Of a stretch of 6,946 nt of DNA, positions 1-6,840 are shown one piece after another. The notes beneath the pieces were generated by a model. The model saw nothing but the letters and a program-made list of their open reading frames with translations, was not told the origin of the DNA and searched no databases. The DNA lies in contig CAMOVV010000061.1 in the NCBI GenBank assembly GCA_946627685.1, positions 1 through 6,946 of the forward strand, written 5' to 3'. The position numbers were made by a program, and so were the translations under genes. This DNA comes from an uncultured Bacteroidales bacterium. GTDB lineage: Bacteria; Bacteroidota; Bacteroidia; Bacteroidales; UBA932. The first letter of the stretch is position 1. Each line of letters begins with the position of its first letter.

Positions 1-213
1 AGAGTTTATAATAAGAGGCAGCGCAAAAAGCGCAGTGGCAACAATACCAGCAAAGCTGAAACCAGCCATGAAAGGCGCAATGAAAACAGGAAGGGCGGAA
101 AGAAAATTCCTCCAACCAAACCGACCACCTGTCTTCTTCAAAACCCCGCTTCTGAGAGTGGTATTTGCAATAGCAAGACCAAGTCCAACGATTGCTGATG
201 TCATCAGTGTCAT
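1..213 (-). CDS. Small hydrophobic membrane protein, N-terminal part only (runs off the left edge)
   Basis: An open minus-strand frame starts at ATG 213 and stays open for 71 codons to the window edge, so the 3' end is missing. The product starts MTLMTSAIVGLGLAIANTT and is strongly hydrophobic: one likely membrane segment lies at residues 5-18, and one or two more fall in 38-71, where runs such as FIAPFMAGFSFAGIVATALF are seen. The link between them (residues 20-36) is basic (R21, K26, K27, R31, R35), as expected for a cytoplasmic loop. I do not recognise a family. Starts at 204 (Met4) or TTG 222 are also possible; an in-frame TAA at 226-228 blocks anything further upstream. Codons end mostly in T or A (GTT, CTT, GCT, ATT), unlike the G/C-ending codons of the upstream genes. 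It lies about 80 bp downstream of the 939-residue gene and could be co-transcribed with it. Confidence 0.7.
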   Translation of the reverse strand, partial: MTLMTSAIVGLGLAIANTTLRSGVLKKTGGRFGWRNFLSALPVFIAPFMAGFSFAGIVATALFALPLIINS

Positions 214-295
214 ATCAATCAAGTTTTAGCGTTTGCGACCAATAGTTTTATCTTTTCCCTGAGCATTGTTATGAATGTCGTGTTCTATAACAAAG

Positions 296-3115
296 CTACT
301 TTTTAAATCCCTTTCTGTAAGCCTTTTTCTTGGACGTCTCGGCCAGCCTGCGGCGCACCTGTTTCTTTGCAGACTGCTTATCACGTATGGACTCCTCGGC
401 AGCGCTGAAAGCGAACTCCAGCAACGAAGGCTTCTTGTCAGTATCCTTCAGTTTAGATACAGCGTCCTTATAGACGAGCTCGTAACGCTCCTGAAGGTCG
501 GTTTCGAGCCTTTCCTGGGAAACGACATACCCCCTCCGGGCGATATGCTCCACATCAACAGGAGTATACTTCCTTGATTCATTGAATGAATCCAGCTTTT
601 TATGAGCATCTTCGATAGCCATGAGGTTGTCATGATGAAGATTCTTGATACGCTTCTCCAGTTCGTTCCTCTTTTCGACCAGGCTCTTGTCAATCTTCTC
701 CAGCTGCTCACGAAGTTCCTTGCGGGTCTTGCGCTCCTGGTAAGGAGTAGCAGCCTTCTCAGCAACGGCAACCGCTTCCTGGAGCTTCTCAAGCTTTGCC
801 AATTCCTTCGCGGTCTCCTGAGGATGCGAGTACTCCGGATGAGCCAGTGCGCGACCGATAAGGAGCATACGATGACACTCCAGTGCATCACCCTCACTAC
901 ACATGAGAGCGAAACGGAGGCCCTTACGGGCATTGCTACGTAAGACGTCAATATCATTCTTGAATGCGGACTTCTTCACGACCTCGTCATAGGTCAACAC
1001 CCTGCTGGTGGAACCCTTCTGCTGGCCGCCAAGACTGTCAAACACCTCGTATTCTATGCCGGCCGCAGCAAGGGCCTTCTCCAACGCCGCCTCATTGAAC
1101 TGCGGCGCAAATCGTGACTGACGGAACGAACGCACGTCACAAAGCACCTCGATACCATGACGCTTGAGGTTCTTGATAAAATCATCAATCTCCATGTTGG
1201 AGTGTCCGATAGTGAACACGGAACCCTTATGAGCCTCGGAGTCCCTGAGCGTAACCAGGTCGGTGACTCCCCGCGATGCGTAATCCGCCTCGCTGGCCGC
1301 CCGCCGTGCCTCACGTGCGGCCTTCTCCTCCGGAGACAGGGTAGCCACCGCAGGGGTTACGGCTTCGGGAAGAAGCTTAATCTCCGCCGTGTCCTCGGGG
1401 TGAGCCCTTCTCTCATCCTCGGCCTCCTTGCGGGTAAAGTACACACCCATATCCTTCAGGACGGCATCGTAATTAGAACCGTACTTCTTACGAATTGCGA
1501 TTGCCTCCTCGTCGTTATCCTTGAGGTGCTTGGCCTCTTCCTCATCAGGAGAAAGACCGATATCAAGAATGAAGAAATTCAGCGCTGCAAGGCATTGCTT
1601 CATATTCATTCCCTTGGTGAAGAACTCCCTCGTGTTAAGCACTCCCTCTATCCCTTCACCATGGAAAGTGTACTCAGGAGAGTTAGTGAACACCGAGAAC
1701 AGACCATCAGCGTTAAGGCCGCAGCGGCCCCTGCAGATACCGTTCTCGTAAATCTCAACATAAGAGTCATACACTACCGGATAACGTGCAGAGGGGAAAG
1801 AGAGGTGCCTGCCGCCGTATTCCGCCGGGTTGTACTCGACGGACTTCTCAAGTTCAGTCCTAATCCTCTCCACCTCCGCCTTGAACTGCTGGAACTCCGA
1901 GAAGACACGCTGGCGAACAGCCTTCGAAGGAAGAGGCTGGCTGACCTTCGATACGACGCGGACACCGTCACGGGTGCTGCTGGAACGCAGCTTGCCATCC
2001 TGGAGCCAAAGGCTCCGGATCTCCGGACGATGATTCTCCACATATACGCCCGAAAGAACCTTGCCGTCGGCATCAAGCTGCCGCGACATCTCCTCATAAA
2101 CAGAACGGAACTCCTTCGGAGAAACGACCCTGTAGTTATTACCCATGGAGAGTTGTGAAGCTTCGATAGCCTCTATCATCTCCACGTCCCCGGGCTCCAC
2201 GGCAAAGACCGACTGCATACCCGGCATACGGATGACATCGACCTGACGGCCGTTCAACTCGTCAATAGACGTGCCTTCACCCACGGAGGTAGACACGGCC
2301 CGCCTGTCGGCGGCGTTAAGAGTCTCCCTCTGCGTGTCGTCAAGGTAATCCTTGGCGCGGACGGATATGACATCGGGGACACCACCGTAACGGAACTCCG
2401 CCAGGGCGCCGGTGAGGGAAGCCGTCAGGGAGGCGTCACCGCCCATGGCCGTGGCGCGACGAACACATTCTTCCCAGGACTCGCCGGACGCAAGAGCCAC
2501 GGCGGCAGCGACTATGTAAGCCGCGGGGTCGGCACTTTTCTTACCGTCACCCGGCACAAGGTGTCCGGGCGTCTCACCGAACGTAACCGTCCCTTCAAGG
2601 AAAGGACGGATGAGCGACGCCGAATAGATGCCTGGGAAGCCGGCTTCCTCAAGGAACGAACCAAGGTCAGCACGGCTGAATCCCTTGTTCTGCTTCAAGC
2701 GCCACATAAGGGAGGTGAGCATGTCGGCTTCCTGTTCGGCAGAACCGTCAGGCTTCATCTCAGCGAAGACACGCCCCACAAGGCCGCGTGCCTCCGCCTC
2801 GCTTCCGGACAGACGCACAATAGGGCCACAAACGGACAGCAGACGTGCGGAAGAAACGTTCCGGTCACCAAGGAAATCACGGAACGACTCTCCTTCCTTA
2901 TCGGAGTGAAGGAACCACTCCGTAGCCGCAAGGGCTACGGCACTGTTAGTCGTCATCTTGGGCTCGTAACTCCTGACGGAAGAACGGCGCTTCTCCATGT
3001 CAACGCTGACGTGTTCCGCAGCAGTGAACAACGGGAAGAAGATACTTGAATAATCAGCAGTAGGAACACTGTTATACGGGGAAGCGATGATATCGCCGGA
3101 AATCAGTCCTATCAT
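296..3115 (-). CDS. Fusion protein: degenerate ADP-ribosylglycohydrolase (ARH-like) domain, unknown middle region, DUF488 domain, coiled-coil basic tail
   Basis: 939 residues. Residues 1-250 match the ADP-ribosylglycohydrolase (DraG/ARH) fold: the start MIGLISGDIIASPY corresponds to the family's GD-I-G-S-x opening, which also fixes the start codon. TTNS (55-58) sits where the metal-binding TDDS/TDDT should be, and GGDASL (225-230) sits where GGDSDT should be, so most metal-ligating acids are lost and hydrolase activity is unlikely. Residues 290-505 are unassigned but resemble the C-terminal half of the upstream RyR protein. Residues 632-756 are DUF488: TIGHSN 635-640, DVRS 660-663, PQFN 671-674, LGG 695-697, C739-x-E741, and C747-H-R. 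All hallmarks are present; the biochemical role of DUF488 is not firmly known to me. Residues 766-850 are charged and helical, probably coiled coil, and the tail is Lys/Arg-rich. The gene begins 11 bp after the upstream stop. Domain calls for ARH and DUF488 are confident; the overall function is unknown. Confidence 0.9.
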   Translation of the reverse strand: MIGLISGDIIASPYNSVPTADYSSIFFPLFTAAEHVSVDMEKRRSSVRSYEPKMTTNSAVALAATEWFLHSDKEGESFRDFLGDRNVSSARLLSVCGPIVRLSGSEAEARGLVGRVFAEMKPDGSAEQEADMLTSLMWRLKQNKGFSRADLGSFLEEAGFPGIYSASLIRPFLEGTVTFGETPGHLVPGDGKKSADPAAYIVAAAVALASGESWEECVRRATAMGGDASLTASLTGALAEFRYGGVPDVISVRAKDYLDDTQRETLNAADRRAVSTSVGEGTSIDELNGRQVDVIRMPGMQSVFAVEPGDVEMIEAIEASQLSMGNNYRVVSPKEFRSVYEEMSRQLDADGKVLSGVYVENHRPEIRSLWLQDGKLRSSSTRDGVRVVSKVSQPLPSKAVRQRVFSEFQQFKAEVERIRTELEKSVEYNPAEYGGRHLSFPSARYPVVYDSYVEIYENGICRGRCGLNADGLFSVFTNSPEYTFHGEGIEGVLNTREFFTKGMNMKQCLAALNFFILDIGLSPDEEEAKHLKDNDEEAIAIRKKYGSNYDAVLKDMGVYFTRKEAEDERRAHPEDTAEIKLLPEAVTPAVATLSPEEKAAREARRAASEADYASRGVTDLVTLRDSEAHKGSVFTIGHSNMEIDDFIKNLKRHGIEVLCDVRSFRQSRFAPQFNEAALEKALAAAGIEYEVFDSLGGQQKGSTSRVLTYDEVVKKSAFKNDIDVLRSNARKGLRFALMCSEGDALECHRMLLIGRALAHPEYSHPQETAKELAKLEKLQEAVAVAEKAATPYQERKTRKELREQLEKIDKSLVEKRNELEKRIKNLHHDNLMAIEDAHKKLDSFNESRKYTPVDVEHIARRGYVVSQERLETDLQERYELVYKDAVSKLKDTDKKPSLLEFAFSAAEESIRDKQSAKKQVRRRLAETSKKKAYRKGFKK

Positions 3116-3126
3116 AATGCTATATA

Positions 3127-4710
3127 TTACTTGTTAATACCAATCCCTTTCTGTTTGTTGTAACGGCTCACCTCACTACGTCCCTGCATGATATTCTCCT
3201 TACGCATCACAATGGAGCGGAAGTAATCGAGACCGTCCTTGACCGAAGGGAATACCTTCATGGGTTTCTCGCTACCCTGAAGAAATCCGTCCATACTCTT
3301 ATACATACAAACCTCACCCTTCACTGCGGTAAGGAAACCGTGTTGCTGCGCACCATTCTTGGAACACAGGAAAAGAGCTTCCTCGCTAACAAGAGGTGAA
3401 GGGTAGAGGGCATCTGCGAACTTGAACTTCCTGCCGGAATCAATACCACAAGTGGACTGGAACTCGTACCGGAGGCTCTCGCCACCCTCAAGGAGAGCAT
3501 CGATGAGCTTCCAGTCGGAGGCTACCTCCGGAGAAACGGTACGAACCATATCAAGGGACTTCTCCCTCTCGGAATAGACATGCTCACCATCAAAGAGATA
3601 ATGCATGATCTTCGGAGTCTGGGCGGGCTCAAAACCGCCGCCTATCGTCTGCTCCATCCACTTCTCGATAGCCTGGGAGAAGACACTTGCATCGACAATG
3701 CGTATGTTCTTCTCACGCTCGGTAAGACCGCGCATCAGGGCCAAATCCTCCTTGCTATCATCACCCTGCGGGATACAGAAAGCCGCGCTCTCACCATAAC
3801 GGAGCCCGTAGATAACCTCGTGTCCCTGGTGGGTTTCCTTGCGAAGGAGATCCAGGTTGGCGCCGTCCAGGCAGTAACGCCCGTCCCTGAGGTCACAGAT
3901 GACATTGAGAGGACTCATGTCACGATACGCCGAGAAAGCGTCGGAAAGGACATCCATACCGACACTCCCATCAGCCTTGGGATAAAACCGCAGGCCGGTC
4001 TTGTCACCGTGCATGATAGACACGCTGCCACGGGAGAACTTAGGATAAAAGCCGGATACTCCGGTGAAGTTATAATGACGGGAAGAGCTCTTCCAACCAA
4101 TACCGCTCTCCAGACGGGAACGGACATCGGACAGGGCCTCGACAGCCATACCGTAACCGATATTGAACCGCTTGCCCTTGCTGTCAATGAGCTCGTCAAC
4201 AGTGTCGATGCCCTTTTGGTACTCTTCAACGAAGTTATTGAGTCCTGCATTCACAATGCCTCCTATACGGCGACACTCAAGGACTTCCCCGAACGGGAGA
4301 TCGTCATAGTAAACCAACGTGGGGGACGTCTTCTTCTCCGAGTCGGTCGTCGGCCCCAGCACCCACCCTTCAGCCACAAGCCGGGACGCTTTCTTCTCGT
4401 GGACCTGACGGGCCACATCCTCTTCGAGGTAATCCGGACGGATATCATCACCGCCCAAAATAGCATCAAGGCCGAAACGCTGCTCAAGGTACTTGGCCCA
4501 AAAGAGGGCCTTGTCATAGAAGAAACCCCTGTCAACAGATGACAGTTCCTTCCAGTCCGGGGCGGAAAACGCCGGACGTCCGCCTATGTGGCGGATAGAG
4601 TCTTCAAAGAAAAGCTCGCCAAGAGACTCGGCGAAAGCCTTCACCAAGGCGGTTTCCTTGACGGAAGAGACATCCGCCGGGGAAGGAACGTATGAATTAT
4701 CGTTTGCCAT
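3127..4710 (-). CDS. RyR-domain protein with a large unrecognised C-terminal region
   Basis: 527 residues, predicted cytosolic, with no signal peptide or membrane segment. Residues about 97-160 look like a RyR domain (the small repeat first seen in ryanodine receptors, also found in bacterial and phage proteins): VHEKKASRLVAEGW (103-116), GP (119-120), EKKTSPTLVYYDDLP (125-139). The family usually has HP where this has SP (129-130). RyR domains are non-enzymatic and have been proposed to bind nucleotide-like ligands. Residues 30-85 are helical and unassigned. Residues 297-500 align with residues 290-505 of the downstream ARH/DUF488 protein, sharing the spaced motif GR-x3-F-x2-A-x-YP (here 426-437). 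A weaker copy of the end of that region appears at 205-262. The start ATG 4710 has a possible GAGG ribosome site a few bases upstream. The gene lies 33 bp after the ArdC-like gene. RyR call is good; the rest is unknown. Confidence 0.85.
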   Translation of the reverse strand: MANDNSYVPSPADVSSVKETALVKAFAESLGELFFEDSIRHIGGRPAFSAPDWKELSSVDRGFFYDKALFWAKYLEQRFGLDAILGGDDIRPDYLEEDVARQVHEKKASRLVAEGWVLGPTTDSEKKTSPTLVYYDDLPFGEVLECRRIGGIVNAGLNNFVEEYQKGIDTVDELIDSKGKRFNIGYGMAVEALSDVRSRLESGIGWKSSSRHYNFTGVSGFYPKFSRGSVSIMHGDKTGLRFYPKADGSVGMDVLSDAFSAYRDMSPLNVICDLRDGRYCLDGANLDLLRKETHQGHEVIYGLRYGESAAFCIPQGDDSKEDLALMRGLTEREKNIRIVDASVFSQAIEKWMEQTIGGGFEPAQTPKIMHYLFDGEHVYSEREKSLDMVRTVSPEVASDWKLIDALLEGGESLRYEFQSTCGIDSGRKFKFADALYPSPLVSEEALFLCSKNGAQQHGFLTAVKGEVCMYKSMDGFLQGSEKPMKVFPSVKDGLDYFRSIVMRKENIMQGRSEVSRYNKQKGIGINK

Positions 4711-4743
4711 AACTACCTCATATTGATTACGTCCATAAATGAA

Positions 4744-5901
4744 CTAAATTGATTTCGAACCCTTGATCTTACGGGAAGCGCCAGAGGCTTTCACGCCCTT
4801 GAAACGCTTGTTCCCGTGGGAGGTCTTCGCACCCTTCTGTTTCCTCTCCTCGTGCTTCTTACGAGCCTCCACAGCCTTATCCACGTCGGAGAGAATCTCC
4901 GTCAGGTTAAGACCCTTCTCGCGCTTGATACCGATGCCGTCAAGCATCATATCAGCGGACCTGGACGCCTCAGTCACCAGCATATAGATGACTGAAGGCT
5001 CCGCCTGGATGTAACCTATCCAGGACTTAAGGAACCGGGCACTGCTGTCACTCAGGTCCGGAGAGAACCCGATAGCAGCTCCGGCAGTGGCGGCAGCCAG
5101 TTCACAGACCAACGCCTCGGCACACTGTGCACCCATCGCTCCGGGCAACGAGTCAATGACAGCCTTACGGCTGCCGACCCGGTCAAGACGCATCTCGCTC
5201 CCCGTCGCCCGTGCCATGGCGTGAAGCAGGGAACTATAATAATCATGCTCGTCAACGAACCTTGCCTTCGCAGGGATACGGATGATATCGGACGACTCCG
5301 AGTAAACGGCCGTCCCAACCTCAGCGCTCTCCACAATAGGGCAAAGCCAGTTATCCTCCTTCACCAGCTTATCCAACATGTCGAAATCCGCCTTGGTACG
5401 GACATCGTAACCGAAGAACTCCACCAGACGGGAATACTCCTCAGGGTAAACCTCCGCGAAGTCCGTCTGGGTTATGTTGAACTCAGGATAATAACGAAGG
5501 TAACGGCGTTTCTCGTACTTATTCTTCTCTTCGTCAGTGAGTCTGTCGTAATCCTCCTGAGACATATCAGAAACACGCTTCCCCGTCTCCTTCTCATAGA
5601 AAGAAGTATTATAGTTGACAATAGGGACACTGCGCTCACCAGCCTTGACACTCACGCCAATCTCGTTGCCACGGTTCATAGTAAACCACACGGGGATACC
5701 GTAACCGCGACCCGATGCAACCATGGCCGTAGTAAGAGCATTGGAGCCGCCGAAAACGACGCCATCCATATTCTGATGCGGAAAGACATTCTCGATAATG
5801 GAACGACAGTTGCCGTCCACGATAGAGGAAAAGCGCTCGACGAAAAGCTCCGCCATACGGTTACACAGACGCTCGTAAGAGCTGGTCTCGTTCTGTTTCA
5901 T
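4744..5901 (-). CDS. ArdC-like anti-restriction family protein with a degenerate zincin metallopeptidase site
   Basis: 385 residues. The N-terminal part matches the ArdC N-terminal (ssDNA-binding, DUF1738-type) domain: GGSNALTTAM (51-60), PVWFTMNRGNEIGVSVKAGE (70-89) corresponds to the family's P-x-W-x-T-F...G-x-x-V-x-x-G-E pattern, and FNITQTDF (141-148) corresponds to FN-x-x-QT. Residues about 165-325 match the zincin-like domain of the same family: YYSSLLHAMARATG (221-234), RLDR (238-241), then AEALVCELAAA (261-271). In active relatives the core reads HExxH; here it is HAMAR (227-231), so the catalytic Glu and the second His ligand are missing. ArdC proteins of conjugative elements protect incoming DNA against restriction. 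This copy may keep DNA binding but probably not peptidase activity. Residues 345-385 form a Lys/Arg-rich tail. It is first in the three-gene group downstream of the terminator; the leader is pyrimidine-rich without a Shine-Dalgarno. Confidence 0.88.
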   Translation of the reverse strand: MKQNETSSYERLCNRMAELFVERFSSIVDGNCRSIIENVFPHQNMDGVVFGGSNALTTAMVASGRGYGIPVWFTMNRGNEIGVSVKAGERSVPIVNYNTSFYEKETGKRVSDMSQEDYDRLTDEEKNKYEKRRYLRYYPEFNITQTDFAEVYPEEYSRLVEFFGYDVRTKADFDMLDKLVKEDNWLCPIVESAEVGTAVYSESSDIIRIPAKARFVDEHDYYSSLLHAMARATGSEMRLDRVGSRKAVIDSLPGAMGAQCAEALVCELAAATAGAAIGFSPDLSDSSARFLKSWIGYIQAEPSVIYMLVTEASRSADMMLDGIGIKREKGLNLTEILSDVDKAVEARKKHEERKQKGAKTSHGNKRFKGVKASGASRKIKGSKSI

Positions 5902-5913
5902 AAGTCAGGAGGG

Positions 5914-5924
5914 ATTAAAAGGTT
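5914..5924 (-). promoter_or_regulatory. Leader motif AACCTTTTAAT before the ArdC-like gene, shared with the leader of the upstream gene
   Basis: On the minus strand AACCTTTTAAT ends 12 bases before ATG 5901. The identical 11-mer at 6830-6840 ends 11 bases before ATG 6818. The matching position suggests a common translation-initiation or promoter element; neither gene has a Shine-Dalgarno. The other two operon genes (4710 and 3115) lack it. Confidence 0.4.
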
Positions 5925-5926
5925 TT

Positions 5927-5957
5927 AAAAACGGGAGGGGAGACTGTCCCCTCCCGT
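5927..5957 (-). terminator. Strong Rho-independent terminator after the DUF4099/DUF3945 gene
   Basis: Read on the minus strand, ACGGGAGGGGA (5957-5947) and TCCCCTCCCGT (5941-5931) form a perfect 11-bp GC-rich stem around the 5-base loop CAGTC (5946-5942). The stem runs directly into TTTT, giving five consecutive T counting the last stem base. It starts 24 bases after the stop codon at 5982-5984. On the plus strand the hairpin is followed by GCTCGCTCG, so it is a terminator only in the minus direction. Genes further downstream would need read-through or their own promoter in the roughly 25 bases before ATG 5901. Confidence 0.9.
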
Positions 5958-5981
5958 GCTCGCTCGACCTGAAGACGGTGA

Positions 5982-6818
5982 TTAACGACTCATCTTCCTG
6001 CCGGTCTTCTTGCCCTCTTTCTTGGGTTCGACCTTCTGTTCGGGAGCCTCCTTCTTGGCGGAACGGGGCTTGATGCCGGTGTCAACACCAGCACGCTGAG
6101 CCTGGCGGAGCCATGCAGGATTGGCGTTCACGAGGGTGCGCTTTGCAGCATCGAACTGGACGCAGGCGGAGAAGGTCTCACCTTCCTTGTTGACGCAACC
6201 GCTCACGAGGACGGCGTCACCCTTGACAAGGGATTTCTTCTGCTCCTCAGAGAGCTCCACGCCGTAGACCTTGGCATTTGCCAGCATCTTCTCGACGGCC
6301 TCCACGGGTACGCCGATGATACGGTTGGTGGGCTCGTGGATAGACACGAGGTAGTACTTCTTCTCCTTGGTCTCAGGGTCGGCTACAGCCACCTGGATAC
6401 CGGCGTTGGCGTTCGCACGGATATTAACGGTGATCTCCTTGCCGTCCTTGTCGAGGGTCTTGATGTTGGTACGCTCGAAGAGGTTGGCGATTGCCTTCTC
6501 CGAGTAAATCGGGGAACCGTAAAGGAACAGGGTCTGACCCTTCTTCTTCTCAGGCTCAATGGTGTAAGCCTTGATCTTGCCGGGCTTGCCTTCTTCGCCG
6601 GGCATGGCACGCAGGGAGTAAGCACCGGAAATGTCATCGGTGTGACCGTAGACGAGATCGGTCATGCTGCCGTAAGCAAGCTGACGGGCAACAACGGGGT
6701 TGGCCTCGACCTGTGCACGGGTGATACCGGTGGCGGACTTCAGGGCGTCCCAATCGAGGTTGTTCAGACGCTCAACGATTTGAGCATCAAGCTGGGTGTT
6801 TTCGTTTTCTTTAGCCAT
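5982..6818 (-). CDS. DUF4099/DUF3945-family protein of Bacteroidota mobile elements
   Basis: 278 residues, soluble. Residues about 15-100 are DUF4099-like, with the typical opening LDWDALKSATGITRAQVEAN (21-40), which resembles the family's 'DW-x-x-L-x-x-x-GIT-R-x-x-L-E' pattern. Residues about 150-230 match DUF3945: YYLVSIHEPTNRIIGVPVE (155-173), then GVELSEEQKKSLVKGDAVLV (186-205) and an F-S-A-C-V-Q-F-D-A-A-K-R segment (216-227). These domains occur together in proteins carried by Bacteroidota conjugative elements; their biochemical role is not established to my knowledge. The last 30 residues are rich in K, R, E and P and probably disordered. Start ATG 6818 follows an A/T-rich leader without a Shine-Dalgarno. 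An intrinsic terminator 24 bp after the stop separates it from the next gene, so it may be expressed at a different, probably higher, level. Typical copies are often longer, with more DUF3945 units; this is a compact form. Confidence 0.85.
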   Translation of the reverse strand: MAKENENTQLDAQIVERLNNLDWDALKSATGITRAQVEANPVVARQLAYGSMTDLVYGHTDDISGAYSLRAMPGEEGKPGKIKAYTIEPEKKKGQTLFLYGSPIYSEKAIANLFERTNIKTLDKDGKEITVNIRANANAGIQVAVADPETKEKKYYLVSIHEPTNRIIGVPVEAVEKMLANAKVYGVELSEEQKKSLVKGDAVLVSGCVNKEGETFSACVQFDAAKRTLVNANPAWLRQAQRAGVDTGIKPRSAKKEAPEQKVEPKKEGKKTGRKMSR

Positions 6819-6829
6819 AGCTGTAAAAA

Positions 6830-6840
6830 ATTAAAAGGTT
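6830..6840 (-). promoter_or_regulatory. Leader motif AACCTTTTAAT before the DUF4099/DUF3945 gene
   Basis: This is the second copy of the 11-mer described before the ArdC-like gene, here 11 bases upstream of ATG 6818. It overlaps the first copy of the 10-bp direct repeat by three bases. Confidence 0.4.

Noticed and set aside
35..229. Plus-strand 64-codon open frame at the left edge
   Set aside because: The minus strand here encodes a coherent hydrophobic protein open to the edge, in line with all other genes; the plus product has no features.
300..320. Classical -1 slippery heptamer at the end of the 939-residue gene
   Set aside because: The A-run has only five A and is in the wrong phase for X-XXY-YYZ, and the alternative open frame is +1, not -1.
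1157..2158. Plus-strand 333-codon open frame
   Set aside because: It lies wholly antisense to the ARH/DUF488 gene, has no recognisable domain, and is explained by the biased third positions of the real gene.
3580..4542. Plus-strand 320-codon open frame
   Set aside because: It is antisense to the RyR protein gene, whose domain and neighbour homology are clear; the plus product shows no family.
4713..4736. Seven-codon minus-strand mini-ORF (MDVINMR) just before ATG 4710
   Set aside because: It is too short to distinguish from chance, and nothing such as an attenuator hairpin accompanies it.
5221..5928. Plus-strand 235-codon open frame
   Set aside because: It is antisense to the ArdC-like gene, which has family motifs along its length.
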